NCBI GenBank assembly: GCA_023425285.1
Contig: JAFACY010000001.1
Coordinates: 1 to 18,902, forward strand
Direction: 5' to 3'
Length of the DNA stretch: 18,902 bases
Origin: Bacillota bacterium
GTDB lineage: Bacteria; Bacillota; Clostridia; Tissierellales; Sedimentibacteraceae
The stretch's first letter is position 1. Every line of letters starts with the position of its first letter. Shown piece after piece: positions 7,822 through 14,455 of this stretch. The notes beneath the pieces are model-generated. The model ran no database searches and was not told the DNA's origin. It saw only the letters and a program-made list of their open reading frames with translations. A program made the translations under genes and the position numbers.

Positions 7822-8247
7822 ATGTGGAAAGAGTTTAAGGAATTTGCGTTCAAAGGAAATGTTCTGGATTTAGCTGTCGGTGTTATAATGGGTGGTGCCT
7901 TCGGTAAAATCGTAACATCGGTGGTTAATGATTTGATAATGCCTTTGCTTGGGTTTTTCATGGCAGGCATGGATTTTAAATCTATGAAATATGTTATGAG
8001 TCCTGCGATAATGGAGGGTGAAACAATAATTAAGCCTGAAGCTGCAATAATGTACGGTAACTTCATACAAAATGTAGTTGATTTCCTGATTGTCGCAGTA
8101 TCAATATTCATTTTTATAAAAATAATAAACAATTCAAAAAATAAATTTATAAAGCAGCAGGCAGCAGAGCCAGCTCCCGAAGAACCAAAGGGACCCACCC
8201 AGGAAGAATTGCTTACTGAAATCAGAGATTTGCTTAAAAACAATTAA
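7822..8247 (+). CDS. mscL: Large-conductance mechanosensitive channel
   Basis: This 141-residue membrane protein starts at ATG 7822 behind GGAGGAAG. It forms a homopentameric pore that opens under membrane tension and vents solutes on osmotic downshock. The sequence shows the N-terminal amphipathic helix (MWKEFKEFAFKGNVLDLAVG), the glycine-rich TM1 pore helix (GVIMGGAFGKIVTSVVNDLIMPLLG), a periplasmic-type loop (~50-75), TM2 (FIQNVVDFLIVAVSIFIFIKI) and a charged C-terminal helix ending EELLTEIRDLLKNN, all standard for the family. The proline/alanine/glutamate linker (~113-125) before the helix is usual. It appears to be its own unit, closed by a strong terminator. Confidence 0.97.
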   Translation: MWKEFKEFAFKGNVLDLAVGVIMGGAFGKIVTSVVNDLIMPLLGFFMAGMDFKSMKYVMSPAIMEGETIIKPEAAIMYGNFIQNVVDFLIVAVSIFIFIKIINNSKNKFIKQQAAEPAPEEPKGPTQEELLTEIRDLLKNN

Positions 8248-8259
8248 TAACTTATACAA

Positions 8260-8296
8260 TGACAAAGCCACATGAATGTGGCTTTGTCAATTTTTC
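8260..8296 (+). terminator. mscL terminator
   Basis: A 13-bp perfect stem (GACAAAGCCACA 8261-8272 with TGTGGCTTTGTC 8277-8288, plus T8260/A8289) has a TGAA loop and is followed by AATTTTTC. Strong rho-independent terminator 13 nt after the mscL stop. Confidence 0.92.
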
Positions 8297-8325
8297 TTGA
8301 ATTTTTAAAATAATACTGTTAAAAT
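8297..8325 (+). promoter_or_regulatory. Promoter of the SEC-C gene/EamA unit
   Basis: TTGAAT (8297-8302), 17-nt spacer, TAAAAT (8320-8325), immediately after the mscL terminator and about 35 nt before the next start codon. Confidence 0.65.
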
Positions 8326-8360
8326 ACATTTAGAAGTTACTAAATTTATTGGAGGATTTT

Positions 8361-8858
8361 ATGAGTTTATATACAGAATGGACTGAAAATTTGGAGAATA
8401 TCAAAACTCAACAGGAATATAACGACTTTTTCAAGGATTATATGGGTAAAGAAGCAGATTGCTATAAAAAAGTCCTTGAAAGCAAAAATCCCGTTCTTGA
8501 AGGAACAGTTAAAGACTTAGCGGTTACGAATGATATGACTGCAGTTCAGTTTATCGGTTTTCTTGACGGAGCCAACAGCAGCTTTAAGGAAGCATTGGTT
8601 TTGGAGGATTTAACCGAAGATTCTGAAATCAAGACAGAATTTGATTTTGAAAAGCTGTTATGGAACATGCATGATGCTAAAGCTGAATGGCTTTACGGAA
8701 TGGATGAATGGAATAATATCTTTGATGAAGAAAAAAGAAAACAAATTAAGAAGGATTTTAACAGGTCAAAAATAGTTGTAAACGAAAATAAAGTGGGAAG
8801 AAACGATCCATGTCCATGCGGTTCAGGAAAAAAATATAAGAAGTGCTGCGGCAGGTAA
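8361..8858 (+). CDS. SEC-C motif protein of unknown function
   Basis: This 165-residue soluble protein starts at ATG 8361, six bases after GGAGG (8351-8355); an upstream TTG at 8349 overlaps that site and is rejected. Residues ~1-140 are acidic, helical and not recognised. The C-terminus carries a clean SEC-C zinc motif, NDPCPCGSGKKYKKCC, with C151, C153, C162 and C163. The same motif ends SecA, where it binds zinc and helps contact SecB and lipids. Many small bacterial proteins carry it alone, probably as a metal-stabilised binding tail. There is no SecA motor here. The EamA transporter gene follows after 21 nt and is probably co-transcribed, but no functional link is evident. Confidence 0.85.
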   Translation: MSLYTEWTENLENIKTQQEYNDFFKDYMGKEADCYKKVLESKNPVLEGTVKDLAVTNDMTAVQFIGFLDGANSSFKEALVLEDLTEDSEIKTEFDFEKLLWNMHDAKAEWLYGMDEWNNIFDEEKRKQIKKDFNRSKIVVNENKVGRNDPCPCGSGKKYKKCCGR

Positions 8859-8879
8859 TATTCCCGGGGGGATAAATGA

Positions 8880-9749
8880 ATGAACAAAACAAAAGGCATA
8901 TTTTTTGGAATATTGGCAGCTTTTATTTATGGATTTACACCGATTCTTGGAAAAATGACATACATGGAAGGAAGCAATTCTTTATCCCTTACCTTTTATA
9001 GAAACTTCCTTTCTATTCCCCTTCTTTTTTTTATGCTTAAATTCAAGCATGTTCCTTTAAAAATAGATAAAACAGAAGTTAAGAAACTTGCACTTTTAAG
9101 CTCCATGGGTCCCACACTGACAGCACTTACACTGTACGGCTCTTACAATTATATATCGGTGGGTATGTCCACCACCATTCATTATATTTATCCCGTGCTG
9201 GTTACTGCCGCATGCATTGTGATATTTAAGGAGAAGGTAAGTAAAGAGACCGTCTTTGCATTGATTCTTTCCACTGTCGGCGTAATGATGTTTTTGGAAG
9301 GAAGCTTCAGCTTATTTGGTGTATTCCTTGCATTCATTTCAGGTGTAATATTTGCTGCGCACCTGATTTACATAGATAAAAGCGGATTGAATTCCATGTA
9401 TCCTTTTAAAATAACCTTTTATCTGTCCATCTTTTCATCTGCTTATTTATTCTTATTCGGATTATTAAGCAGGACATTGGTATTTGGTATGACTCCTACA
9501 GGCTGGGTATTTACACTGTTGGTTGCATTTTTCGCATCCTTCCTGGCAAATTCCTTTATACCCATAGGAGTAAAATATGCGGGACCTACCATTACATCCA
9601 TAGTAGGTATGTTTGAGCCCATAACAAGCATTATTCTTGGAATTATGTTTTTACGGGAGCCGTTAACCACCCGCAATATTGTGGCATGTATTCTGATATT
9701 GGCAGGTGTATTAGCGGTAACAATATCAAAAGATAAAAAAGGCTGCTGA
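8880..9749 (+). CDS. EamA/DMT-family transporter
   Basis: This 289-residue integral membrane protein starts at ATG 8880 behind a run of six G (8866-8871), a purely G-type ribosome site; an ATG at 8876 is in another frame. About ten hydrophobic helices form two EamA repeats (~1-140 and ~145-285). The first opens GIFFGILAAFIYGFTPILGK; the second contains GVFLAFISGVIFAAHLIYIDK. It ends with the usual MFEPITSIILGIMFLREPL and ILAGVLAVTISK segments. The family exports or exchanges small metabolites such as amino acids and nucleosides; the substrate cannot be inferred. It is the second gene of the SEC-C unit, and its stop codon lies in a shared terminator stem. Confidence 0.92.
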   Translation: MNKTKGIFFGILAAFIYGFTPILGKMTYMEGSNSLSLTFYRNFLSIPLLFFMLKFKHVPLKIDKTEVKKLALLSSMGPTLTALTLYGSYNYISVGMSTTIHYIYPVLVTAACIVIFKEKVSKETVFALILSTVGVMMFLEGSFSLFGVFLAFISGVIFAAHLIYIDKSGLNSMYPFKITFYLSIFSSAYLFLFGLLSRTLVFGMTPTGWVFTLLVAFFASFLANSFIPIGVKYAGPTITSIVGMFEPITSIILGIMFLREPLTTRNIVACILILAGVLAVTISKDKKGC

Positions 9750-9771
9750 AATCTCCTTTTCAGCAGCCTTT
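9738..9771. terminator. Bidirectional terminator between EamA and FNT genes
   Basis: A perfect 14-bp stem AAAGGCTGCTGAAA (9738-9751) / TTTCAGCAGCCTTT (9758-9771) has loop TCTCCT and includes the TGA stop of the EamA gene. The minus-strand side is followed by TTTATCTTTT, so it should end the fhs-FNT transcript well; the plus side has TTAATT. Confidence 0.88.
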
Positions 9772-9784
9772 AATTAAAGATGAA

Positions 9785-10528
9785 TTATTTATGATATATC
9801 CTGTAATAAACAACCGGCACAAGTATTCCTCCACCGATAAAGTTTCCTATGGTTACAGGTAAAAAATTGTTGATTAGAATTTGTTGTATCGTTATGGCAG
9901 AATCATATATTGCAGCCATTGGCAAATAAAACATATTTGCTACAACGTGTTCATATCCGGTAAGAACGAACAGCATAACGGGAAACCAGCATCCAAGAAG
10001 CTTGCCCGTTGTATCATTGGCAGTTGTTGCAAACCATACTCCGAGGGACACAAGGATATTACACAATATTCCTCTTAGCAACGCTTCTGTAAATGTCAAT
10101 GACAGCTTTGAATGTGCAATTTTAACAATTGTTTCCGATAAAGACTGATTATTATATATTCCTCCGAAGTAAAGCAGAGCTACGACTATCAGCGCACCGA
10201 TAAAATTTCCCAAAAGTACCTGTGCAAGACTTTTTATATAATCAAATGCTTTGATTTTCTTTTGCAATACTGCAAATGTCATAAGACAGTTGCCAGTAAA
10301 CAGCTCTCCACCCACAAGCACTATCAGCATAAGTCCTACGGGAAATACAGCTGCCCTTGCAAGCACATTTTCGTAGGCTACCATAAAACCCTGTGCTCCG
10401 AGAGATATATACAAGCCTGCCATCATACTCATTAACATCCTTTTTTGAGTGGTCATAGATGCTTTTTTTTGTGCCGTCAATATAAGAGCTTCGGAAGTTT
10501 CCTTCGGTGATAAACAACAATTATTCAA
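9785..10528 (-). CDS. Formate/nitrite transporter (FocA-like channel)
   Basis: This 247-residue protein of the FNT family is a pentameric six-helix channel for formate or nitrite. The start is TTG 10528, three bases after the fhs stop; AAAGGGG in the fhs 3' end is the likely ribosome site. The N-terminal helix from this start (LSPKETSEALILTAQKKASM) fits the family, so the later ATG (codon 25) is too short. FNT hallmarks are GGELFTGN (73-80) and GYEHVVANMF with the central pore histidine H194; K141 in the AHSKLSL loop may be the conserved basic residue. Position directly behind formate-THF ligase argues for formate import rather than nitrite. The two genes are probably co-transcribed and translationally coupled, ending at the terminator at 9738-9771. 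Confidence 0.93.
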   Translation of the reverse strand: MNNCCLSPKETSEALILTAQKKASMTTQKRMLMSMMAGLYISLGAQGFMVAYENVLARAAVFPVGLMLIVLVGGELFTGNCLMTFAVLQKKIKAFDYIKSLAQVLLGNFIGALIVVALLYFGGIYNNQSLSETIVKIAHSKLSLTFTEALLRGILCNILVSLGVWFATTANDTTGKLLGCWFPVMLFVLTGYEHVVANMFYLPMAAIYDSAITIQQILINNFLPVTIGNFIGGGILVPVVYYRIYHK

Positions 10529-10531
10529 TTT

Positions 10532-12217
10532 TTAGAACAACCCCTTTATCCTGCCGTCTACGTCGACATCTATGGTTTCCGCTGCGGGAACCTTCGGAAG
10601 TCCTGGCATCTTCATTATATCACCTGTAAGTGCCACCAAAAATCCCGCTCCGGCAGATATTGTAATATCTCTTATTGTTATTTTAAAATTAGTCGGTCTT
10701 CCTAACACCTTAGGATCATCAGTCAATGAATACTGGTTCTTGGCCATGCATATAGGAAGCTTATCAAATCCAAGCTTTTCAAGATTAGCTATCTCCTTGC
10801 TTGCCTTAGGAGCAAAATCCACATCGGATGCGCCGTAAAGTTTTGTTGCAATTGCTTTGATTTTTTCCTTTACAGGTAAATCCAGATCATATGCAAATTC
10901 CAAATTGCTTGATTTTTCAGTCAATCTTATAACCTCATTTGCAAGTTCCTGACCGCCCTTGCTGCCCTTGCCCCAAACCTCGGACAATGCAACATTCACG
11001 CCTAATTCCTTGCATTTTTCCTTAATAAGATTTAGCTCAGCATCTGTATCCGTCGGGAATTTGTTTATGGCTACTACAGCAGGTAGCTTGAATATCTGAG
11101 TAATATTTTCAACGTGCTTCAACAGATTCGGAAGTCCCTTTTCAAGTGCTGCCAGATTTTCTGCTCCTAAATCCGCTTTTGCAACTCCACCGTTGTATTT
11201 CAACGCTTTAACCGTAGCGACAATAACCACGGCACTTGGTCTCAATCCTGTTTTGCGGCATTTTATATCTATGAATTTTTCTGCTCCCAAATCTGCTCCG
11301 AAGCCTGCTTCGGTAACCACATAATCGGCAATTTTGCTTGCCATTTTTGTAGCGATAACACTGTTGCAGCCGTGAGCTATATTAGCAAACGGACCTCCGT
11401 GTATAAATGCAGCGGTTCCCTCCAATGTCTGGACCAGATTCGGTTTTAAAGCATCCTTTAATAAAGCTGCCATAGCGCCTTCTGCCTTTAACTGACCTGC
11501 TGTAACCGCTTCACCGCTTCTGTTATATGCAACAACTATTTTTGATAAATTTTCTTTTAATTCAAGTATGTCGTTAGACAGGCAAAAAATAGCCATTACC
11601 TCAGAAGCAACAGTGATGTCAAATCCATCTTCTCTCACTACTCCTTCTGTTTTTCCGCCGAGACCGTCAACTATTTTTCTGAGCTGTCTGTCATTCATGT
11701 CAACAGCCCTTCTCCACACTATTCTTCTGGTATCTATATCCAGTTCATTGCCCTGGTGTATGTGGTTATCAATCATTGCCGCAAGAAGATTATTTGCAGC
11801 GCCTATGGCATGAAAATCACCTGTAAAGTGAAGATTAATATCCTCCATAGGAACTACCTGGGCATATCCTCCGCCTGCCGCTCCTCCCTTGACACCAAAT
11901 ACCGGTCCTAAGGATGGTTCACGAAGTGCAATTATTGTTTTATGTCCCAAGCTCGAGAGTGAATCTCCCAGACCGATGGTTGTGGTTGTTTTGCCTTCAC
12001 CTGCAGGAGTGGGATTGATAGCTGAAACTAATATAAGCTTAGCATCTTCATTATCCTTCAATTCATTCTGTAAGTATCTGAAATCAATTTTAGCCTTGTA
12101 CTTACCGTAGTTTTCCACATACTTATCAGGTATACCTATTTTCTCAGCTACGTTGTTAATAATCTGCATTGTTGCCTGCTGTGCAATCTCAATATCACTT
12201 AAAAATTTATCTGGCAT
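10532..12217 (-). CDS. fhs: Formate-tetrahydrofolate ligase
   Basis: This 561-residue enzyme (normal family length ~555-560) uses ATP to join formate and THF into 10-formyl-THF, the entry to the C1 pool and the methyl branch of the Wood-Ljungdahl pathway. ATG 12217 follows AGGAGG at ideal spacing. The nucleotide-binding segment TPAGEGKTTTT (70-80), LREPSLGPVFGVKGGAAGGG, HFTGDFHAIGAANNLLAA, IHGGPFANIAHGCNS, TEAGFGADLGAEKF and the closing SAGAGFLVALTGDIMKMPGLP are all typical. No other Wood-Ljungdahl genes are in the window, so it may serve biosynthesis, amino-acid or purine fermentation, or acetogenesis. The downstream FNT gene would deliver its formate substrate. The promoter overlaps that of folT. 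Confidence 0.98.
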   Translation of the reverse strand: MPDKFLSDIEIAQQATMQIINNVAEKIGIPDKYVENYGKYKAKIDFRYLQNELKDNEDAKLILVSAINPTPAGEGKTTTTIGLGDSLSSLGHKTIIALREPSLGPVFGVKGGAAGGGYAQVVPMEDINLHFTGDFHAIGAANNLLAAMIDNHIHQGNELDIDTRRIVWRRAVDMNDRQLRKIVDGLGGKTEGVVREDGFDITVASEVMAIFCLSNDILELKENLSKIVVAYNRSGEAVTAGQLKAEGAMAALLKDALKPNLVQTLEGTAAFIHGGPFANIAHGCNSVIATKMASKIADYVVTEAGFGADLGAEKFIDIKCRKTGLRPSAVVIVATVKALKYNGGVAKADLGAENLAALEKGLPNLLKHVENITQIFKLPAVVAINKFPTDTDAELNLIKEKCKELGVNVALSEVWGKGSKGGQELANEVIRLTEKSSNLEFAYDLDLPVKEKIKAIATKLYGASDVDFAPKASKEIANLEKLGFDKLPICMAKNQYSLTDDPKVLGRPTNFKITIRDITISAGAGFLVALTGDIMKMPGLPKVPAAETIDVDVDGRIKGLF

Positions 12218-12240
12218 TGTTCCTCCTAAAAATGTAATCG

Positions 12241-12261
12241 TTTTTACAATGTATGTAAAAA
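12241..12261. promoter_or_regulatory. Perfect inverted repeat in the fhs leader
   Basis: TTTTTACA (12241-12248), 5-nt spacer, TGTAAAAA (12254-12261): a perfect 8-bp inverted repeat in the fhs untranslated leader, about 8-28 nt after the predicted transcription start. It has the shape of a dimeric-repressor operator. No regulator gene is adjacent, and I do not recognise the motif. Confidence 0.4.
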
Positions 12262-12275
12262 TGTATTTGTATTAT

Positions 12276-12304
12276 ATTATAAATTATGATAATATAAAAT
12301 ACAA
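12276..12304 (-). promoter_or_regulatory. fhs promoter
   Basis: On the minus strand TTGTAT (12304-12299), 17-nt spacer, perfect TATAAT (12281-12276). Initiation would be near 12269, giving a leader of about 50 nt containing the inverted repeat at 12241-12261. Confidence 0.75.
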
Positions 12305-12305
12305 T
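12277..12305 (+). promoter_or_regulatory. folT promoter (candidate), overlapping the fhs promoter
   Basis: TTATAA (12277-12282), 17-nt spacer, TACAAT (12300-12305) would start transcription about 10 nt before the THF aptamer. An alternative is TTGTAT (12267-12272), 17 nt, TAATAT (12290-12295). Either one overlaps the opposite-strand fhs promoter almost completely. The region is so AT-rich that the exact boxes are uncertain. Confidence 0.5.
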
Positions 12306-12321
12306 TTATATTTATTTTTTA

Positions 12322-12410
12322 ACAGAGTAGACAAGGTGCGTTAAGTGTTAGGGGATGGGATGTCGCCCTTAAACGAAAGCTTTGCTGCGGTATCTTGTCG
12401 CTTCCGCTGT
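12322..12410 (+). ncRNA. Tetrahydrofolate (THF) riboswitch
   Basis: The leader reads ACAGAGTAGACAAGGTGCG, TTAAGTGTTAGGGGATGGG, ATGTCGCCCTTAAACGAAAG, then GCTGCGGTATCTTGTCGCTT and CCGCTGT. Diagnostic THF-class elements are AGAGTAGA, GCGTTAAGTGT, GGGATGTCG, the ACGAAAGC junction and the 3' CCGCT. P1 closes with ACAG (12322-12325) and CTGT (12407-12410), and GACAAG/CTTGTC (12330-12335 with 12394-12399) forms the next helix. It precedes a folate ECF transporter S-component gene, the usual target of this class. Reduced folates should repress the importer. Confidence 0.95.
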
Positions 12411-12414
12411 ATTT

Positions 12415-12475
12415 GAGAATAATCAATTATTCTCCTATATTGTGCGGAGGTATTATTTCAATAAAGGAGGATAAT
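12415..12475 (+). promoter_or_regulatory. Expression platform of the THF riboswitch, probably translational
   Basis: GAGAATAA (12415-12422) can form a hairpin with TTATTCTC (12427-12434). The overlapping TTATTCTCCT (12427-12436) can instead pair over 10 bp, one wobble, with AGGAGGATAA (12465-12474), covering the folT ribosome site. GCGGAGG (12444-12450) can also pair with CTTCCGC (12401-12407) at the aptamer's 3' end. No T-run terminator follows the hairpin, so control of ribosome access is favoured. Confidence 0.55.
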
Positions 12476-13222
12476 ATGAGAAATAATACAGCACAAAAAT
12501 TTACACCTTTAACTATTGTACAAGCAGGGCTTTTTATAGCTATGAGCTTGGTTCTTAAGGTTGTTTTCGAGGTTTATATACCACTTGGCGGTGTACCCGC
12601 GCTACGTATAAATTTTGCATCCATACCCCTATTTTTGTCTGGAATGATATTAGGTCCGTTAACAGGATTTCTGACAGGTGTATCAGCAGATTTGATTAAT
12701 TTCATGGTTAAACCCGGAGGTCCGTTTTTCCCGGGCTTTACATTGGTCAGCGGCTTAACCGGCCTGATCCCGGGATTAATTTACAGGTATATAAAAAAAG
12801 ATATAAATTATAATGTTTTAAATACATTTTTTATATCTCTTTTATCTGTCAGTTTTATATCAATATTCATTTACCAGGGCTTGCTAACCTTTGACCATGG
12901 TATAATGTACAACGGAAAACCCCTGAATCCTGTTTATATAGTCGGATTTTTTGCATTGGTGCTGATTTATCTGATCATTCCTATGAAAATAGCATCCAAG
13001 AATCGTGACTACAGCATGAATAAAATTGTTTTTACGGTAAGCGTCACACAACTTATAACCTCAATCATATTGAACACTTACTTTTTAACTGTTGTATACG
13101 GAAAGGGAATTATGGCATGGCTTCCGGCAAGAATTCTGACGAATTTCTTTATGATACCCTTGTATTCGGTAATAATAGCGGCAATACTGAATGCTTTTAA
13201 AAAACTGCGCAGCCTGTCATAG
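12476..13222 (+). CDS. folT: Folate ECF transporter S component
   Basis: This 248-residue membrane protein is the substrate-binding subunit of an energy-coupling-factor importer. I take ATG 12476, five bases after AAAGGAGG (12463-12470). An open frame back to 12395 runs through the riboswitch and has no ribosome site. Six hydrophobic segments are expected. The conserved centre includes RINFASIPLFLSGMILGPL, GFLTGVSADLI and PGGPFFPGFTLVSGLTGLIPG, the signature of the folate-family S component. The C-terminal ARILTNFFMIPLY is also typical. The shared ECF ATPases and T subunit are not in the window and are presumably encoded elsewhere. The THF riboswitch upstream independently supports folate as substrate. 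Confidence 0.95.
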   Translation: MRNNTAQKFTPLTIVQAGLFIAMSLVLKVVFEVYIPLGGVPALRINFASIPLFLSGMILGPLTGFLTGVSADLINFMVKPGGPFFPGFTLVSGLTGLIPGLIYRYIKKDINYNVLNTFFISLLSVSFISIFIYQGLLTFDHGIMYNGKPLNPVYIVGFFALVLIYLIIPMKIASKNRDYSMNKIVFTVSVTQLITSIILNTYFLTVVYGKGIMAWLPARILTNFFMIPLYSVIIAAILNAFKKLRSLS

Positions 13223-13233
13223 CAATGACGGGC
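13212..13233. terminator. Terminator between folT and the convergent flavoprotein gene
   Basis: GCCTGTCAT (13212-13220), loop AGCA, ATGACGGGC (13225-13233): a 9-bp stem with one G-T pair that contains the folT stop. It is followed by TTCATATTTTATT on the plus strand. On the minus strand a TTTTTT run lies a little further away, so two-way action is possible but weaker there. Confidence 0.65.
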
Positions 13234-13234
13234 T

Positions 13235-14455
13235 TCATATTTTATTAATTGCATCAGCGGCTGACTTCCCTGTTGAAAATGCCGCCTGAATATTAAAACC
13301 GCCGGTATCACCGTCGTAATCAATTACCTCACCCGCAAAATAAAGGTGAGGTATTATTTTTGACTCCATGGTTTTCATATTGATTTCTCCTGTTGATATT
13401 CCTCCCTTTGTAACCATGGCCATGTGGAAACCGCCTAATCTTTCCACCTTAAAAGGGTAATCCGATATAAGCTCTGTTAATTTCTTTCTCTTACTTTTAT
13501 CTAACTGGCTGCATTTCATTTCTTCATCAACACCTGCAAGCTCCATAATCTTTTCAATAAACCGCCTTGGTAAATTGTATTTTTTCAGAACAGTCTTAAT
13601 ATTATTTTTGCCGGAGGTTAAAATTAAATTTTCAAAATCATTCTTGAATTCTTCACTGTTTTTTAATGCCGTAAAGTTAACTCTCAATACATCTCCTTTT
13701 TCAATGTATCTTGAATTGTTCAAAATAACGGGACCTGATATATTCACGTGAGTAAACAGAAAGTCTCCTTTAAATTCATTTATCTTTTTATTGCTTCTCC
13801 ACAATGTCACACCTATATTTTCAAAGGAAATTCCCGGTATATCCTTGAAATCATAGCCATCAGTATAAACAGGTGTCAGGCTTTCCGTCGGTATTTCAAT
13901 TTTATGACCCAGACTTTCGGCAAGTTTATAGCCGTCACCCGCTGAACCGGTATTCGGATATGACATGCCGCCTGTGGCAATTATTACATTGTAAGCGACA
14001 AATGAAGACTTTGAAGTTTTTACCGTGAAAAATTTATCTTCATTATGGTACATTATCTTTTCCACAGGTGAATTATACATAAATTCCACACCGCTTTCTT
14101 TGCAGCAGTAAATCAATGTGTTCAATACATCTTCAGCCTTTAATGATTCCGGAAACACCTTTCCGTCCTCTCTTACATAGCTTTTAACCTCATGCTTTTC
14201 AAAGAATTTTATCGCATCAATATTTGAAAAGTTAAAAAGAGCAGATTTTAAAAATCTGCCCTTGCTGCCATATCTTTTTAAAAATTCTTCTAAGTCGCAA
14301 TTGTTTGTATAGTTGCATTGGCCTGCTCCGGATATGAGAAGCTTGCGACCAGGCGCATTGTTTTTTTCAATTAATAAAGCTTTTTTGTTTTTAAGGGAGA
14401 GTGCACTGAATAATCCGGCCGCTCCTGCTCCTATTATAATTACATCGTATATCAT
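13235..14455 (-). CDS. HI0933/BaiN-family NAD(P)/FAD-dependent oxidoreductase
   Basis: This 406-residue cytoplasmic flavoprotein has an N-terminal dinucleotide-binding fold, VIIIGAGAAG (GxGxxG at 9-14) with E30 ending the second strand. The family motifs GRKLLISGAGQCNYTN (~37-52) and NVIIATGGMSYPNTGSAGDG (mid-protein) follow. The C-terminal FAD-closing segment is AGEVIDYDGDTGGFNIQAA (~374-392). Members include BaiN and proteins annotated 'aminoacetone oxidase'; the true substrates are mostly unknown. The ATG (14453-14455) shares one base with the TAA stop of the upstream S-layer gene (TAATG), and no Shine-Dalgarno sequence is seen before it. Translation therefore probably depends on coupling. 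No shared function with that gene is apparent. Confidence 0.9.
   Translation of the reverse strand: MIYDVIIIGAGAAGLFSALSLKNKKALLIEKNNAPGRKLLISGAGQCNYTNNCDLEEFLKRYGSKGRFLKSALFNFSNIDAIKFFEKHEVKSYVREDGKVFPESLKAEDVLNTLIYCCKESGVEFMYNSPVEKIMYHNEDKFFTVKTSKSSFVAYNVIIATGGMSYPNTGSAGDGYKLAESLGHKIEIPTESLTPVYTDGYDFKDIPGISFENIGVTLWRSNKKINEFKGDFLFTHVNISGPVILNNSRYIEKGDVLRVNFTALKNSEEFKNDFENLILTSGKNNIKTVLKKYNLPRRFIEKIMELAGVDEEMKCSQLDKSKRKKLTELISDYPFKVERLGGFHMAMVTKGGISTGEINMKTMESKIIPHLYFAGEVIDYDGDTGGFNIQAAFSTGKSAADAINKI

Noticed and set aside
7752..8243. 163-codon open frame antisense to mscL
   Set aside because: It lies fully opposite a clear MscL, has no ribosome site or family resemblance, and its composition mirrors the complement of a hydrophobic gene.
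12395..12475. N-terminal extension of folT to an upstream start
   Set aside because: The extra 27 codons translate the riboswitch's 3' end and expression platform, whereas ATG 12476 has a perfect AGGAGG site.
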